From assembly GCF_000472705.1 (NCBI RefSeq), contig NZ_AXAE01000020.1, positions 98,134 to 162,133 of the forward strand: DNA of 64,000 bases. Direction: 5' to 3'. This document shows, piece by piece, positions 53,498 through 62,142 of this stretch (position 1 is the stretch's first letter; the number at the start of each line of letters is the position of its first letter). The stretch is from Mesorhizobium erdmanii USDA 3471. Lineage in GTDB: Bacteria; Pseudomonadota; Alphaproteobacteria; Rhizobiales; Rhizobiaceae. The notes under the pieces were generated by a model. That model was not told the origin of the DNA. It made no database searches and saw nothing but the letters and a program-made list of their open reading frames with translations. The translations under genes and the position numbers were made by a program.

Positions 53498-53545
53498 CGC
53501 GGTTTTCCCAAGGGGAAACCGCCCGGACTTTCCCGGGAATTGCTT
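53498..53545. repeat. Mosaic intergenic repeat, partial copy E
   Basis: GGTTTTCCCAAGGGGAAACC hairpin followed by CGGACTTTCCCGGGAATTGCTTAG, which echoes the tail of copies A and B. It lies in the intergenic region before the FAD-oxidoreductase operon. Confidence 0.55.
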
Positions 53546-53626
53546 AGGCGACCCGCTGTTCATTTTTGCGTGATCTGTTCCCGAATGAGCTGAATTTGGC
53601 ACGGCATCGGCCATTCTGTCCAGTCA

Positions 53627-53644
53627 TACTGAATGAATGTTCAA
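53627..53644. promoter_or_regulatory. Candidate BetI-type operator 1
   Basis: Contains TGAATGAATGTTCA, which fits TGAAYGRAYRTTCA together with the dyad at 62042. It lies between the FAD-oxidoreductase operon and the methyltransferase-betI pair, so it could control both and give autoregulation. Confidence 0.5.
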
Positions 53645-53728
53645 CAAATGATGTTGCGTTTTCCCTCACATGCGCTAGGCTTTGCCGGCGTTCGAAACGG
53701 GCATTCATCGATTGGGGATCGAGGGCTG

Positions 53729-54523
53729 ATGATCGAGACGGCAGATGCCGAGCCGGAGTATGACGACACCGCCATCCGCTTTCTCGAGGCGCTGTGGGGC
53801 GATGGCTACCTGTCGCCGGGCGGGCCTGAGGAGGTCGACCGGGTGATCGAAGGGCTCTCGCTCGGGGGCAAGACGGTACTCGACATCGGCTGTGGCTCCG
53901 GCGGCGTCACCTTGCATCTGGTCGAACGCCATGGCGCCGCCCACGCCACGGGCTTCGACGTCGAGCAGCCGGTGATCGAGGCGGCCAGGCGGCGGGCCAC
54001 CGGGCTCGGGCTCTCGGATCGGGCGGACTTCGTCCAGGCGCCACCCGGACCGCTGCCTTTCGCCGATCGCTCCTTCGACGTCGTCTTTTCCAAGGACGCG
54101 CTGCTGCATGTGCCCGACAAGGACGGCCTGTTCGCCGAGATCTTCCGCGTGCTGAAGCCGGGCGGTGTCTTTGCCGCCTCCAACTGGATGATTGGGCATG
54201 ACGGCGAACCCTCGGCGGCGATGAAGACCTATGTCGCGGCGGAGGGACTGTCCTTCACCATGGCGTCGCCGGCGCGCTATGCAGAGGCTATGCGCCGGGC
54301 CGGCTTTGCCGACATCACCGTGCGCGACCGCAATCCCTGGTACCGTGGAGTGGCGCGCGGGGAGCTGGCGGGGCTCAAGGGACCGCTCTACGCCCGAGCC
54401 GCGGCAGCGGTCGGCGCGGCCTATGTCGACAAGAACATCAAGACCTGGGAGGCAATGCAGAAGGTGCTTGACAGTGGCGAGCACCGTCCCACTCATCTGC
54501 GCGGTTGGAGGCCGGTTGGATAG
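53729..54523 (+). CDS. SAM-dependent methyltransferase
   Basis: A 264-aa class I methyltransferase. Motif [21 protein letters not shown] is near residue 53. The acidic end of strand 2 is in [12 protein letters not shown], and motif post-I is [27 protein letters not shown]. The fold resembles phosphoethanolamine and glycine/sarcosine methyltransferases, but the substrate cannot be fixed by eye. The start ATG at 53729 follows GATCGAGGGCTG; a further ATG at 53633 is possible. It lies 6 bp before the regulator gene, so likely an operon with it. Confidence 0.82.
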   Translation: MIETADAEPEYDDTAIRFLEALWGDGYLSPGGPEEVDRVIEGLSLGGKTVLDIGCGSGGVTLHLVERHGAAHATGFDVEQPVIEAARRRATGLGLSDRADFVQAPPGPLPFADRSFDVVFSKDALLHVPDKDGLFAEIFRVLKPGGVFAASNWMIGHDGEPSAAMKTYVAAEGLSFTMASPARYAEAMRRAGFADITVRDRNPWYRGVARGELAGLKGPLYARAAAAVGAAYVDKNIKTWEAMQKVLDSGEHRPTHLRGWRPVG

Positions 54524-54529
54524 CCGGCA

Positions 54530-55216
54530 ATGCTGGAGACCGTCACACCCATGAAGACTTCCGAGGCCAGGGACATTCTCACCGAGACGGTGCGAAAGGG
54601 CGATGCGGAAAAGCGCGGCCGCAAGGCTTCGAAGGAGGTCCGTCAGCTGCAGCTGATCGAGGCGACGATCGATTCCCTGGCCAAGCGCGGCTACGCCGAG
54701 ACGACGATGGCCGATGTCGCTGATGGCGCGGGCCTCTCGCGTGGCATCGTCAACTTCCATTTCGAGAGCAAGGAAAAGCTGCTGATCGCGACGCTGCAGC
54801 ACATGTATGACGAGTATTCGGCGCATTGGCGCGCCTCGTTGCAAAAGGCAGGCGACGATCCGGCGCGGCAGCTGCAGCAACTGGTTTGGGCCGACTTCGA
54901 CCGCTCGATCTGCAACAAGCGCAAGCTCGCCGCCTGGCTGGCCTTCTGGGGCGAGGCCAAATCGCGGCCCACCTATCAGGCGCTGAGCAGTTCGCGCGAT
55001 GCCTATTACCAGCAGGTCTTCATCGATCTCTGCACGACCCTCAAGGAGAGCGGCTCGTATACCTATGACCCGCCGGTGATGGCGCTGTCGCTGTCGGCCA
55101 TGCTGGAGGGGCTGTGGCTGCGGCTGATGATGGGCACCGAGGATACGACGCGCGAAACAGCCTTGCAGGCGGCAAACGCCTTTTTGGCCGCCGCCTTCCC
55201 GAAGCACTACGGTTAG
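54530..55216 (+). CDS. BetI-like TetR-family regulator
   Basis: A 228-aa repressor. The TetR helix-turn-helix is at about 42-80 (LIEATIDSLAKRGYAETTMADVADGAGLSRGIVNFHFESKEKLLIATLQ), the BetI type, followed by an all-helical ligand-binding domain (FWGEAKSRPTYQAL, SAMLEGLWLRLMMGT). BetI proteins respond to choline or related compounds in osmoprotectant genes. Possible targets are the two dyads at 53627 and 62039. A basic N-terminal tail of about 35 residues precedes the fold. Confidence 0.87.
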   Translation: MLETVTPMKTSEARDILTETVRKGDAEKRGRKASKEVRQLQLIEATIDSLAKRGYAETTMADVADGAGLSRGIVNFHFESKEKLLIATLQHMYDEYSAHWRASLQKAGDDPARQLQQLVWADFDRSICNKRKLAAWLAFWGEAKSRPTYQALSSSRDAYYQQVFIDLCTTLKESGSYTYDPPVMALSLSAMLEGLWLRLMMGTEDTTRETALQAANAFLAAAFPKHYG

Positions 55217-55264
55217 CAACAGCCGGCCGCCAAGACCGGCAAGACCAAAAGAGGATGGAACAGC

Positions 55265-56347
55265 ATGAAGAGATTTAGCCGATGCCTGACATTGACATTG
55301 GCGCTGGGCGGCGCGCTTGCGGCTTCGGCGGCAGCGTTCGCCGTCGCCGCCGACAAGGACCTGATCGTGTTCGACTGGTCTGGTTACGAAGATCCGAGCT
55401 TCCACCCGAAATATGTCGAGAAGAATGGCGACTCACCAACCTTCGCCTTCTTCGGCGACGAGGATGAGGCGTTCGAGAAGGTGCGCTCCGGCTTCAAGGC
55501 CGATCTTGGCCATCCCTGCTCGCAGAGCGTGGTGAAATGGCGCGAGGCAGGGCTGTTGCAGCCGCTCGACACCTCGAAGATATCAGGCTGGAAGGATCTC
55601 AATCCCGGCATCATGGCGATGAAAAACCTCGCCACGACCGATGACGGCAAGGCGTGGTTCATGCCTTGGGACTGGGGCAACACCCAGCTCACCTACAACT
55701 CCTCCAAGATCGACGCCAAGGACGTTCAGTCGCTGAAGGCGTTCGCCGATCCGAAATTCAAGGGTCGCGTTTCGATCGGCGACAATGTCGACGACGCCTA
55801 TGCGCTGGCGAGCCTTGCCATCGGCCTGAAGGACTGGACCAAGATGACGGACGACCAGTTCAAGCAGGCCTCCGACTTCCTGCGCCAGGTGCACAAGAAC
55901 GTCCGCTCTTATTGGACCGACACTACCGACATCGTCCAACTGTTGAGCGGCGGCGAGGTCGATCTCGCCTGGGCCTGGAACGATGCGACTGTGCAGTCCG
56001 TCAAGGCAGGCGTGCCGATCAAGTCCGTGAAGGATACCAATGAAGGCATCTCGACCTGGGTCTGCGGCTATGTGCTGTTCAAGGACGCGCCCGGCAACAT
56101 CGACAAGGCCTATGATTATCTGAACGCCGTCAACGATCCGGAGACCGCCAAGGTGCTGGTCAAGGACTGGGGCTACGGTCAGGCCAACGCCAAGGGCATG
56201 GCCGGCGTCGACCAGGCGATCCTGAAGGAAAAAGGCTATGACGACGTGCAGAAATTCGTCGACAAGACGCTGTTCCAGTCGCCGCTGCCGTCGGACCTCA
56301 AATTGAAGATGATCGCTGAATTCGAGAAGATCAAAGCCGGGTACTGA
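55265..56347 (+). CDS. ABC transporter solute-binding protein (PotD-like), copy 1
   Basis: A 360-aa periplasmic protein. Signal peptide about 1-28 (ALAASAAAFAVAA), mature start DKDLIVFDWSGYEDPSFHPKY. The IVFDWSGYE segment and the late DPETAKVLVKDWGYGQANA region match polyamine/spermidine-type binding proteins. The pocket segment AWAWNDATVQ differs from copy 2. GAGGATGGAACAGC precedes the ATG. It is 48 bp after betI-like and separated from copy 2 by a mosaic repeat. The ligand is unknown. Confidence 0.85.
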   Translation: MKRFSRCLTLTLALGGALAASAAAFAVAADKDLIVFDWSGYEDPSFHPKYVEKNGDSPTFAFFGDEDEAFEKVRSGFKADLGHPCSQSVVKWREAGLLQPLDTSKISGWKDLNPGIMAMKNLATTDDGKAWFMPWDWGNTQLTYNSSKIDAKDVQSLKAFADPKFKGRVSIGDNVDDAYALASLAIGLKDWTKMTDDQFKQASDFLRQVHKNVRSYWTDTTDIVQLLSGGEVDLAWAWNDATVQSVKAGVPIKSVKDTNEGISTWVCGYVLFKDAPGNIDKAYDYLNAVNDPETAKVLVKDWGYGQANAKGMAGVDQAILKEKGYDDVQKFVDKTLFQSPLPSDLKLKMIAEFEKIKAGY

Positions 56348-56349
56348 GC

Positions 56350-56424
56350 CCAAAAAGTTGAAGCCGGTCTTTTGTGACAAACGGGAGTCCGTTTTGTTCA
56401 GGGATCATGCTCAAACAAGGACTG
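56350..56424. repeat. Mosaic intergenic repeat, copy F
   Basis: Between the two binding-protein genes. Contains AAAAAGTTGAAGCCGGTC, then GGGATCATGCTCAAACA, typical pieces of the rhizobial GATCATGCTC mosaic repeats, with ACAAACGGGAGTCCGTTTTGT in hairpin form. Confidence 0.55.
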
Positions 56425-56540
56425 TAACTCGCGTCTCGACCGCCCGTCCGCCGCTGTCATGGTGGGCGGGCGGGCCTCGCCAAAGCGGATGATTTCTCCT
56501 AACCTCACAGCGGCTTTTTTCGCGATGGGGGAGTCTTGCC

Positions 56541-57617
56541 ATGACGCCGATGCTACGCCGCCTGGCCGTTGCCGCCGCATGCGTGATCGGCGCCGGCGCG
56601 GTCTATGCCTTTGCGGAAGGTGGCGGCGATCTCGTGGTGTTCGACTGGTCCGGTTACGAGGATCCGCTGCTGCATCCCGCCTACACCGCCAAACATGGTG
56701 CCGAGCCGACCTTCGCCTTCTTCGGCGACGAGGACGAAGCCTTCGAGAAGATGCGGGCGGGCTTCAAGACCGATATCGCGCATCCCTGTTCGCAAAGCGT
56801 GGCGAAATGGCGCGACGCGGGCCTGCTGCAGCCGCTCGACACTTCCCGGATCGCCGGCTGGAAGGATCTCAATCCCGGCATCATGGCGATGAAGAACCTC
56901 GCCACCACCGCTGACGGAAAGGCCTGGTTCATGCCGTTCGACTGGGGCAACACGGCATTGCTCTACCGCACCGACAATGTGACAGCCGTCGAGGCGAAGT
57001 CACTGCGGATCCTGGCCGACCCGAAATTCAAGGGGCGCATCACCATCGGCGACAATGTCGACGATGCCTATGCGCTGGCGAGCCTGGTCATCGGCCTCAA
57101 GGACTGGACCAAGATGACCGACGCGCAGTTCAAGGAGGCGTCCGATTTCCTGCGCCAGGTGCATAAGAACGTGCGTCTCTACTGGACCGACTCGAGCGAC
57201 ATCGACCAGGCTTTCTCCGGCAATGAGGTCGACCTTGCCTGGGGCTGGGGCCAGACACTGATCGCGATGAACGGGCAAGGCGTTCCCGTCGCCATGAACC
57301 GTGATACCAAGGAAGGCATGTCGACCTGGGTGTGCGGCTACGTGCTGATGAAGGACGCGCCGGGCAAGCTCGACCAGGCCTATGATTTCCTGAGCGCGGT
57401 CAACGCGCCCGATATTTCGAAATACATGGTCACGACGTTCGGCTACGGCCACGGCAACAGTGCCGGCATGGCTGCGATCGACCACAAGGCACTGGCCGAG
57501 CGCGGCTTCGACGACATCGACAAGTTCCTCGACAAGACGCTGTTCCAGCAGCCGGTCGCGCCGGAATTGAAGAAGCGCATGGTCGACGAATTCGAGAAGA
57601 TCAAGGCAGGCTATTGA
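56541..57617 (+). CDS. ABC transporter solute-binding protein (PotD-like), copy 2
   Basis: A 358-aa tandem paralogue of copy 1, about two-thirds identical by eye over the mature region (GWKDLNPGIMAMKNLATT, GDNVDDAYALASL and FLRQVHKNVR are shared). The pocket is altered (AWGWGQTLIA instead of AWAWNDATVQ), so it probably binds a different but related ligand. Signal peptide about 1-25. GGGGGAGTCTTGCC precedes the ATG. It overlaps the amine oxidase gene by 4 bp (TTGA), indicating coupling. Confidence 0.85.
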   Translation: MTPMLRRLAVAAACVIGAGAVYAFAEGGGDLVVFDWSGYEDPLLHPAYTAKHGAEPTFAFFGDEDEAFEKMRAGFKTDIAHPCSQSVAKWRDAGLLQPLDTSRIAGWKDLNPGIMAMKNLATTADGKAWFMPFDWGNTALLYRTDNVTAVEAKSLRILADPKFKGRITIGDNVDDAYALASLVIGLKDWTKMTDAQFKEASDFLRQVHKNVRLYWTDSSDIDQAFSGNEVDLAWGWGQTLIAMNGQGVPVAMNRDTKEGMSTWVCGYVLMKDAPGKLDQAYDFLSAVNAPDISKYMVTTFGYGHGNSAGMAAIDHKALAERGFDDIDKFLDKTLFQQPVAPELKKRMVDEFEKIKAGY

Positions 57618-58924
57618 CGAGCGAACTGGAAAGAACAGGCGTCGTCATCGTCGGTGCCGGCTTCACCGGCCTGTCGGCGGCGCTCGAGCTGAAGCGGGCC
57701 GGGATGGATTTCCTTATTCTGGAGGCGCGCGACCGCGTCGGCGGCCGTGTGGAAGCCGTGCGGAACGGGCTGGGCGAGCGCATCGACAGCGGCGGCCAGT
57801 TCCTGTGCGAAGATATGCCGGAAGTGATGGCACTTGCCAGGACACGCGGCAAGACATTGGTCGAAACCTATGTCGACGGCGATTTCATCGCCCATCCGTC
57901 GATGTCGGCTATACAGGCCGAACGAACCTATCACGGTGCGATGGCGATCCGTGAACGCATGAACGGGATCGAGCCGGACGACCCCTCGATAGAAGGCATG
58001 AGCGTCGCCACCTGGCTCGAACGCCAGCATGATGCCGCCGATGCCAAGACGGCTTTCCGGTCGATGATCGAAGGTCTGTGGTGCCTGCCGATGGACAGGG
58101 TGCCGCTCTGGTACCTGATCGACAATGACCGCCGCATCACCAACGAGGTGCCGGAGCTGCAGTATTTTCTGCATAAGACCATGCAGTCGCTGGCCGAGGA
58201 TCTTTCTGGTGATCTCGGTGGCCGGGTGCGCCTGAATGAGCCGGTCACGCGCATCGAGCATGGTCGGCAAGGTGTCCTCGTCGTCTCGGCCAAGGGTGCA
58301 ATCGAAGCGCGCCAAGTACTGGTCGCGCTGCCCCCGGCGACGGCCGCAAAGCTCGATTTCGCGCCCGCTTTGCCGTCAGCGCTGCGCGAGGCTCTTGGCG
58401 TCTGGGAAAGCGGCGCGGTGATCAAGATCCTGGTGCGCTATGCCAAGCCGTTCTGGCGCGAACGGGGCCTGTGCGGCATGGTGATGTGGCGCGACCTGCC
58501 GGGCCTGTTTGCCTGCGACGCCAGCAAGGATGCGGAACATGCCGCGCTCGTCGTCTTCATCGGGGGCCCGCTGGCGCTGCGCTGGCAGGGGCTGAGCGCG
58601 GCGGCTCTTCGCGCGGAAGTTACGGCCCGCTTGCAGGACTCCCTCGGGCCGGATGCCGGTGATATCATCGACTTCAGTTCGCGCGACTGGATACAGGACC
58701 GCTGGAGCGGTGGCGCCTACAGCGACCTCGTCGTCAACATGAAGGCAAGGAAGGCCGAGCGGACGATTGTTGCAGGTGCGCCGCCGGTGCATTTCGCCGC
58801 TTCGGAACTGTCGCCGTCATTCCCCGGCTATGTCGAAGGCGCGATCGTTGCGGGCCGCCTCGCGGCGCGCAAGGTTCTTGCCGATCTTCAGTCTCCCATC
58901 GCCACCAGCGCCTCCGGATCGTAG
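57614..58924 (+). CDS. Flavin amine oxidase
   Basis: A 436-aa FAD enzyme of the monoamine/polyamine oxidase family. The FAD-binding N-terminus VVIVGAGFTGLSAALELKRAGMDFLILEARDRVGGRVEAV is at about 8-47, with a second FAD contact near the C-terminus (SPSFPGYVEGAIVAGRLAARKVL). Substrate likely an amine taken up by the neighbouring binding proteins. Start is TTG at 57614 overlapping the previous stop. Its last 37 bp overlap the end of the convergent ABC ATPase gene. Confidence 0.85.
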   Translation: MTSELERTGVVIVGAGFTGLSAALELKRAGMDFLILEARDRVGGRVEAVRNGLGERIDSGGQFLCEDMPEVMALARTRGKTLVETYVDGDFIAHPSMSAIQAERTYHGAMAIRERMNGIEPDDPSIEGMSVATWLERQHDAADAKTAFRSMIEGLWCLPMDRVPLWYLIDNDRRITNEVPELQYFLHKTMQSLAEDLSGDLGGRVRLNEPVTRIEHGRQGVLVVSAKGAIEARQVLVALPPATAAKLDFAPALPSALREALGVWESGAVIKILVRYAKPFWRERGLCGMVMWRDLPGLFACDASKDAEHAALVVFIGGPLALRWQGLSAAALRAEVTARLQDSLGPDAGDIIDFSSRDWIQDRWSGGAYSDLVVNMKARKAERTIVAGAPPVHFAASELSPSFPGYVEGAIVAGRLAARKVLADLQSPIATSASGS

Positions 58925-60036
58925 GCGAGGCGGATCGGGGTGCCGACGGGGATGTCGTCGGCGCCGAAATCGTTGGTCTCGGTCACCGACAGCGGTTTTT
59001 CCAGCCCCGGTATCTCGACGATCAGGTGGGTGATCTCGCCGAAATAATGGCGCTCGACCACCGTGCCGGCGACCTCGAATTTTGCCGTCGCGTTGTCCCA
59101 CAGCACGCGCAGGCGCTCCGGCCGGATGCCCAGCGTGGCGGCGCCGCCATTGCGCACGAACGCCTTCGGCTTGTCGGTCTTGACGCGGCCGAAGCCGAGC
59201 GTGTCGACGGTCAGCGAGGCGCCGTTCTCCTCGACGATCTCGGCCTTGATGAAGTTCATGCCGCCGAGGAAGTCGGCGACCTGGCGGTTGACCGGGCGCT
59301 GGTAGATTTCCTTCGGCGAAGCGACCTGCGCGATCTTGCCGCCGAACATCACGGCTATGCGGTCGGACATGGCGAGCGCCTCGTATTGGTCGTGGGTGAC
59401 CAGCACGAAAGTGATGCCGACGGCCTGCTGCAGGCGGCGCAGCTCAACCTGCATCTGCTCGCGCAATTTCTTGTCCAGTGCCGACAGAGGTTCGTCGAGC
59501 AAGAGCACCTTGGGCCGCATCACCAGCGCACGGGCGAGCGCCACGCGCTGGCGTTGGCCGCCGGACAACTCCGTGGCCAGCCGCTTGCCAAGCCCGGTCA
59601 GCGAAACCTGCGCCAGCGCCTCCTCGACGCGACGCTTCTCCTCGCCGCCCTGCAGTTTCAGGCGCTTCAGCCCATAGGCGACGTTCTGCTCGACATTGAG
59701 ATGCGGGAAGATCGCATAGCTCTGGAACACCATGTTGGTCGGCCTGCGGTTGGCCGGAATGCCTTCCATCGGCTGGCCGCCGACCGCGATCGAACCGCTG
59801 GTCGGGTTGTCGAAGCCGGCGATCATCCGCAGCAAGGTGGTCTTGCCGCAGCCGGATGGCCCGAGCAGCGAGAAGAACTCGCCTTCCCTGATGGTCAGGG
59901 AGGCATCGTCCAGCGCCTTGAACGCTCCATAGCTGCGGGTGACGTCGCGGATCTCGATCATGGCTCGATCCGATTGGGCTCGGTCCGATTGCTGCCGGTC
60001 CGCTTGGGGGCGCTCGATCTGCAGCTGTTCAGGCAT
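58888..60036 (-). CDS. Polyamine-type ABC transporter ATPase (PotA-like)
   Basis: A 382-aa ATPase. Walker A GPSGCGKTT is near residue 59, the Q-loop in MVFQSYAIFPHLN, signature LSGGQRQRVALARAL, Walker B VLLLDEPLSALD and switch His in VTHDQYEAL, followed by a TOBE-type C-terminal domain (about 290-380). The start at 60036 has a GGGAGGCCTCT site, so the N-terminal segment with repeated (S/A)DRA(Q/M) residues is probably translated; ATG at 59961 is the alternative. It overlaps the upstream permease gene by 8 bp. Confidence 0.87.
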   Translation of the reverse strand: MPEQLQIERPQADRQQSDRAQSDRAMIEIRDVTRSYGAFKALDDASLTIREGEFFSLLGPSGCGKTTLLRMIAGFDNPTSGSIAVGGQPMEGIPANRRPTNMVFQSYAIFPHLNVEQNVAYGLKRLKLQGGEEKRRVEEALAQVSLTGLGKRLATELSGGQRQRVALARALVMRPKVLLLDEPLSALDKKLREQMQVELRRLQQAVGITFVLVTHDQYEALAMSDRIAVMFGGKIAQVASPKEIYQRPVNRQVADFLGGMNFIKAEIVEENGASLTVDTLGFGRVKTDKPKAFVRNGGAATLGIRPERLRVLWDNATAKFEVAGTVVERHYFGEITHLIVEIPGLEKPLSVTETNDFGADDIPVGTPIRLAYDPEALVAMGD

Positions 60037-60850
60037 AGAGGCCTCCCTCGTTCTGGGTCCGTCTGGCCGCGCGGCGACGCAGGATTTCGGCGATTGTCAT
60101 CAACAGGAAAGAGGCAACGAGAAGCAGTGTGCCCAACGCCAGCACGCCCGGCAGTTTCGAGGCGAAGCGCAACTGGCCCCAGATGTAGATCGGCAGCGTC
60201 GCTTCGGTGCCAGTCAGGAAGAAGGCGATGATGAACTCGTCCAGCGAGATGGTGAAGCAGACGAGCAGGCTGGAGATGATCGCCGGCGCCACCATCGGCA
60301 GCGTCACCCGGCGGAAGGTGCCGAAGGCGCTTTCGCCGAGATCGGCGGAGGCCTCCTCCAGGCTGCGATCGAAGCCCTCGAAGCCGGAGGTCAGCACGGT
60401 CATCGAATAGGGAATGCAGACCAGCACGTGGCCGAGCACGACGGTGAACAGCGAGAGGCTCAAGCCCAGCTGCAACATCACCAGAAGCATCGAGATGGCG
60501 ACGATCACCTCGGGCAGCACCAGCGGCGCCATGATCAGGCCATGTATGGTGCGGCGGCCGGGATAGCGATAGCGGGTGATCGAACGGGCGGCGAGGATGC
60601 CGAGCACGGTGGCGAGAACCGACGCGCTGACGCCGACTTTCAGGCTGTTCCAGGCGGCGTCGAGCAAAGCCGGCGTGTGCGGCAGGTCCGCATACCATTG
60701 CAGGGTAAAGCCGGTGAGCGGGAATTTCGGCGTCGGGGCCGTGTTGATCGAGAAGATCGGCAGGAAGATGACCGGCAGGTAGAGGAAAACGATGTAGAGG
60801 AACGCATAGACGGATAGCCAGCCGCCCGACAGGAAACGCCGCGCCCTCAT
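60029..60850 (-). CDS. Polyamine-type ABC transporter permease (PotC-like)
   Basis: A 273-aa inner-membrane permease with about six helices. The coupling loop has EEASADLGESAFGTFRRVTLPMVAPAI, the typical permease motif. Start ATG at 60850 overlaps the stop of the preceding permease gene by 3 bp (ATGA). A longer frame back to 61993 runs in the wrong frame through the other permease gene and is rejected. Confidence 0.87.
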   Translation of the reverse strand: MRARRFLSGGWLSVYAFLYIVFLYLPVIFLPIFSINTAPTPKFPLTGFTLQWYADLPHTPALLDAAWNSLKVGVSASVLATVLGILAARSITRYRYPGRRTIHGLIMAPLVLPEVIVAISMLLVMLQLGLSLSLFTVVLGHVLVCIPYSMTVLTSGFEGFDRSLEEASADLGESAFGTFRRVTLPMVAPAIISSLLVCFTISLDEFIIAFFLTGTEATLPIYIWGQLRFASKLPGVLALGTLLLVASFLLMTIAEILRRRAARRTQNEGGLYA

Positions 60851-61764
60851 CGTGCCAGCCTCTGCAGTGCGCGGATGATCAGCACGGTGGCGCCGGCCAT
60901 CAGGGTGACGATCAGCATGGTGGTGACGGAAAGGGCGGCACCCAGTGGCCAGTTGGCCGCCTTGCCGAACTGCGCCTGGATGGCGTTGGCGATCATGACA
61001 CCGTCCTTGCCGCCGACGAGCTTCGGCGTGACATAATCGCCCACAGTCGGGATCATGACGATCAGCGCCGCCGAGATGACGCCCGGCGCCGACAACGGCA
61101 AGGTCACGCGCAGGAATGAGCGCAAGGGGCCATCGCCGAGATCCGTGGCTGCCTCGACCAGCGTGCGGTCGACCTTTTCCAGCGAGACGAAGATCGGCAG
61201 GATGGCGAAGGCCGCCCAGGCATGGGTGAGAGTGATGATGACGGCGCTCGAATTGTAGAGCAGGGCGGTCGATGGCTCGTCGATGATGCCGAGGCCCATC
61301 AGGCCGGAATTCAAGACGCCATTGTAGCCGAGGATAACCTTCCACGACATGACGCGCAGGAGGTAGCTGGTCCAGAACGGGATGGTAATGAGAAACAGCC
61401 ACAGGCTCTTGTGACGGCCGCCATGGAAGGAAATGAAGTAGGCGATCGGGTAGGCCAGGATGACGGTGAACAGGCTGACCGTCAGCGAGATGTAGAGCGA
61501 GCGCCACAACAAATCGCGGTAGATCGGCTCGGTGAGCGCGACGCGGTAATTTTCCAGCGTGAAGGTGCGGTCGATGGTCAGGTAATGCTGCGTCCAGAAG
61601 GAGTGGGCGATGACCACCAGGATTGGCAGGACCAGAAGGATGAGCGCATAGAGAAAGGTCGGGCTGATCAGAGCGAAGCCCTGTACGGGCTCCGATTGCA
61701 GAAGGGCATTTCGTCTTGCCCGCGTCATGCGCAGCGGGGGCGACCCCTCCGCGGCCGCCGTCAT
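60847..61764 (-). CDS. Polyamine-type ABC transporter permease (PotB-like)
   Basis: A 305-aa inner-membrane permease. TM1 begins near residue 26 (LISPTFLYALILLVLPILVVIAHSFW), and the coupling loop is VEAATDLGDGPLRSFLRVTLPLSAPGVISA. ATG at 61764 begins MTAAAEGSPPLRMT; a longer frame to 61953 adds 63 residues dominated by a 15-bp repeat (ARSPASRSLASRSPAPRSL) and is less likely. A GGAG lies 7 bp upstream of the ATG within the repeat. First gene of the PotBCA operon. Confidence 0.83.
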   Translation of the reverse strand: MTAAAEGSPPLRMTRARRNALLQSEPVQGFALISPTFLYALILLVLPILVVIAHSFWTQHYLTIDRTFTLENYRVALTEPIYRDLLWRSLYISLTVSLFTVILAYPIAYFISFHGGRHKSLWLFLITIPFWTSYLLRVMSWKVILGYNGVLNSGLMGLGIIDEPSTALLYNSSAVIITLTHAWAAFAILPIFVSLEKVDRTLVEAATDLGDGPLRSFLRVTLPLSAPGVISAALIVMIPTVGDYVTPKLVGGKDGVMIANAIQAQFGKAANWPLGAALSVTTMLIVTLMAGATVLIIRALQRLAR

Positions 61765-61839
61765 GGCCAGACTCCGGGGGGCCAGACTCCGAGGAGCCGG
61801 ACTCCGGGACGCCAGACTCCGCGAGGCAGGGCTGCGGGC
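61765..61839 (-). repeat. 15-bp tandem repeat before the PotB-like gene
   Basis: Four good copies and one degenerate copy of a 15-bp unit with GGAGTCTGGC in the coding direction, ending at the ATG. Each copy carries a Shine-Dalgarno-like GGAG. Confidence 0.7.
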
Positions 61840-61920
61840 GTGATTTCGATTGCTGGCCTGGACTGTTCCGCCATGCGCATCCCATTGTGCTGACGCCGGC
61901 TGTTTGTTCCCAATTATCCT

Positions 61921-61973
61921 TGGAACGCGATCGGCCGCAAAACCGGTGACCACTTTTGCTGGTCGCGTTCCTA
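61921..61973. repeat. Mosaic intergenic repeat, copy D
   Basis: Inverted repeat GGAACGCGA/TCGCGTTCC enclosing AAAACCGGTGACCACTTTTGCTGG, which echoes ACACACTTTTCCTGG of copies A and B. Confidence 0.55.
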
Positions 61974-62038
61974 GCTTGCCGGCCTTCTTTCATCTTGCGC
62001 GCATCCGTGGATTGAAATCAAGCGTTAATTCTGAGATA

Positions 62039-62058
62039 TTGATTGAACGGACATTCAA
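62039..62058. promoter_or_regulatory. Candidate BetI-type operator 2
   Basis: TTGATTGAACGGACATTCAA contains TGAACGGACATTCA, fitting TGAAYGRAYRTTCA together with operator 1. It lies between the PotBCA operon and the aminotransferase gene. Confidence 0.55.
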
Positions 62059-62142
62059 AATTAGGTGAGGAAAGCCTCCGTTTCCGGGGTTTTCTCCGAA
62101 TTTGAAGTTCAGGGAAAAATCGACAGAGATGTGGAGACGACA

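Noticed and set aside
60029..61993. A 654-aa fusion permease
   Set aside because: Its first 380 codons are the wrong frame of the PotB-like gene. The true PotC-like gene starts at 60850 with an ATGA overlap.
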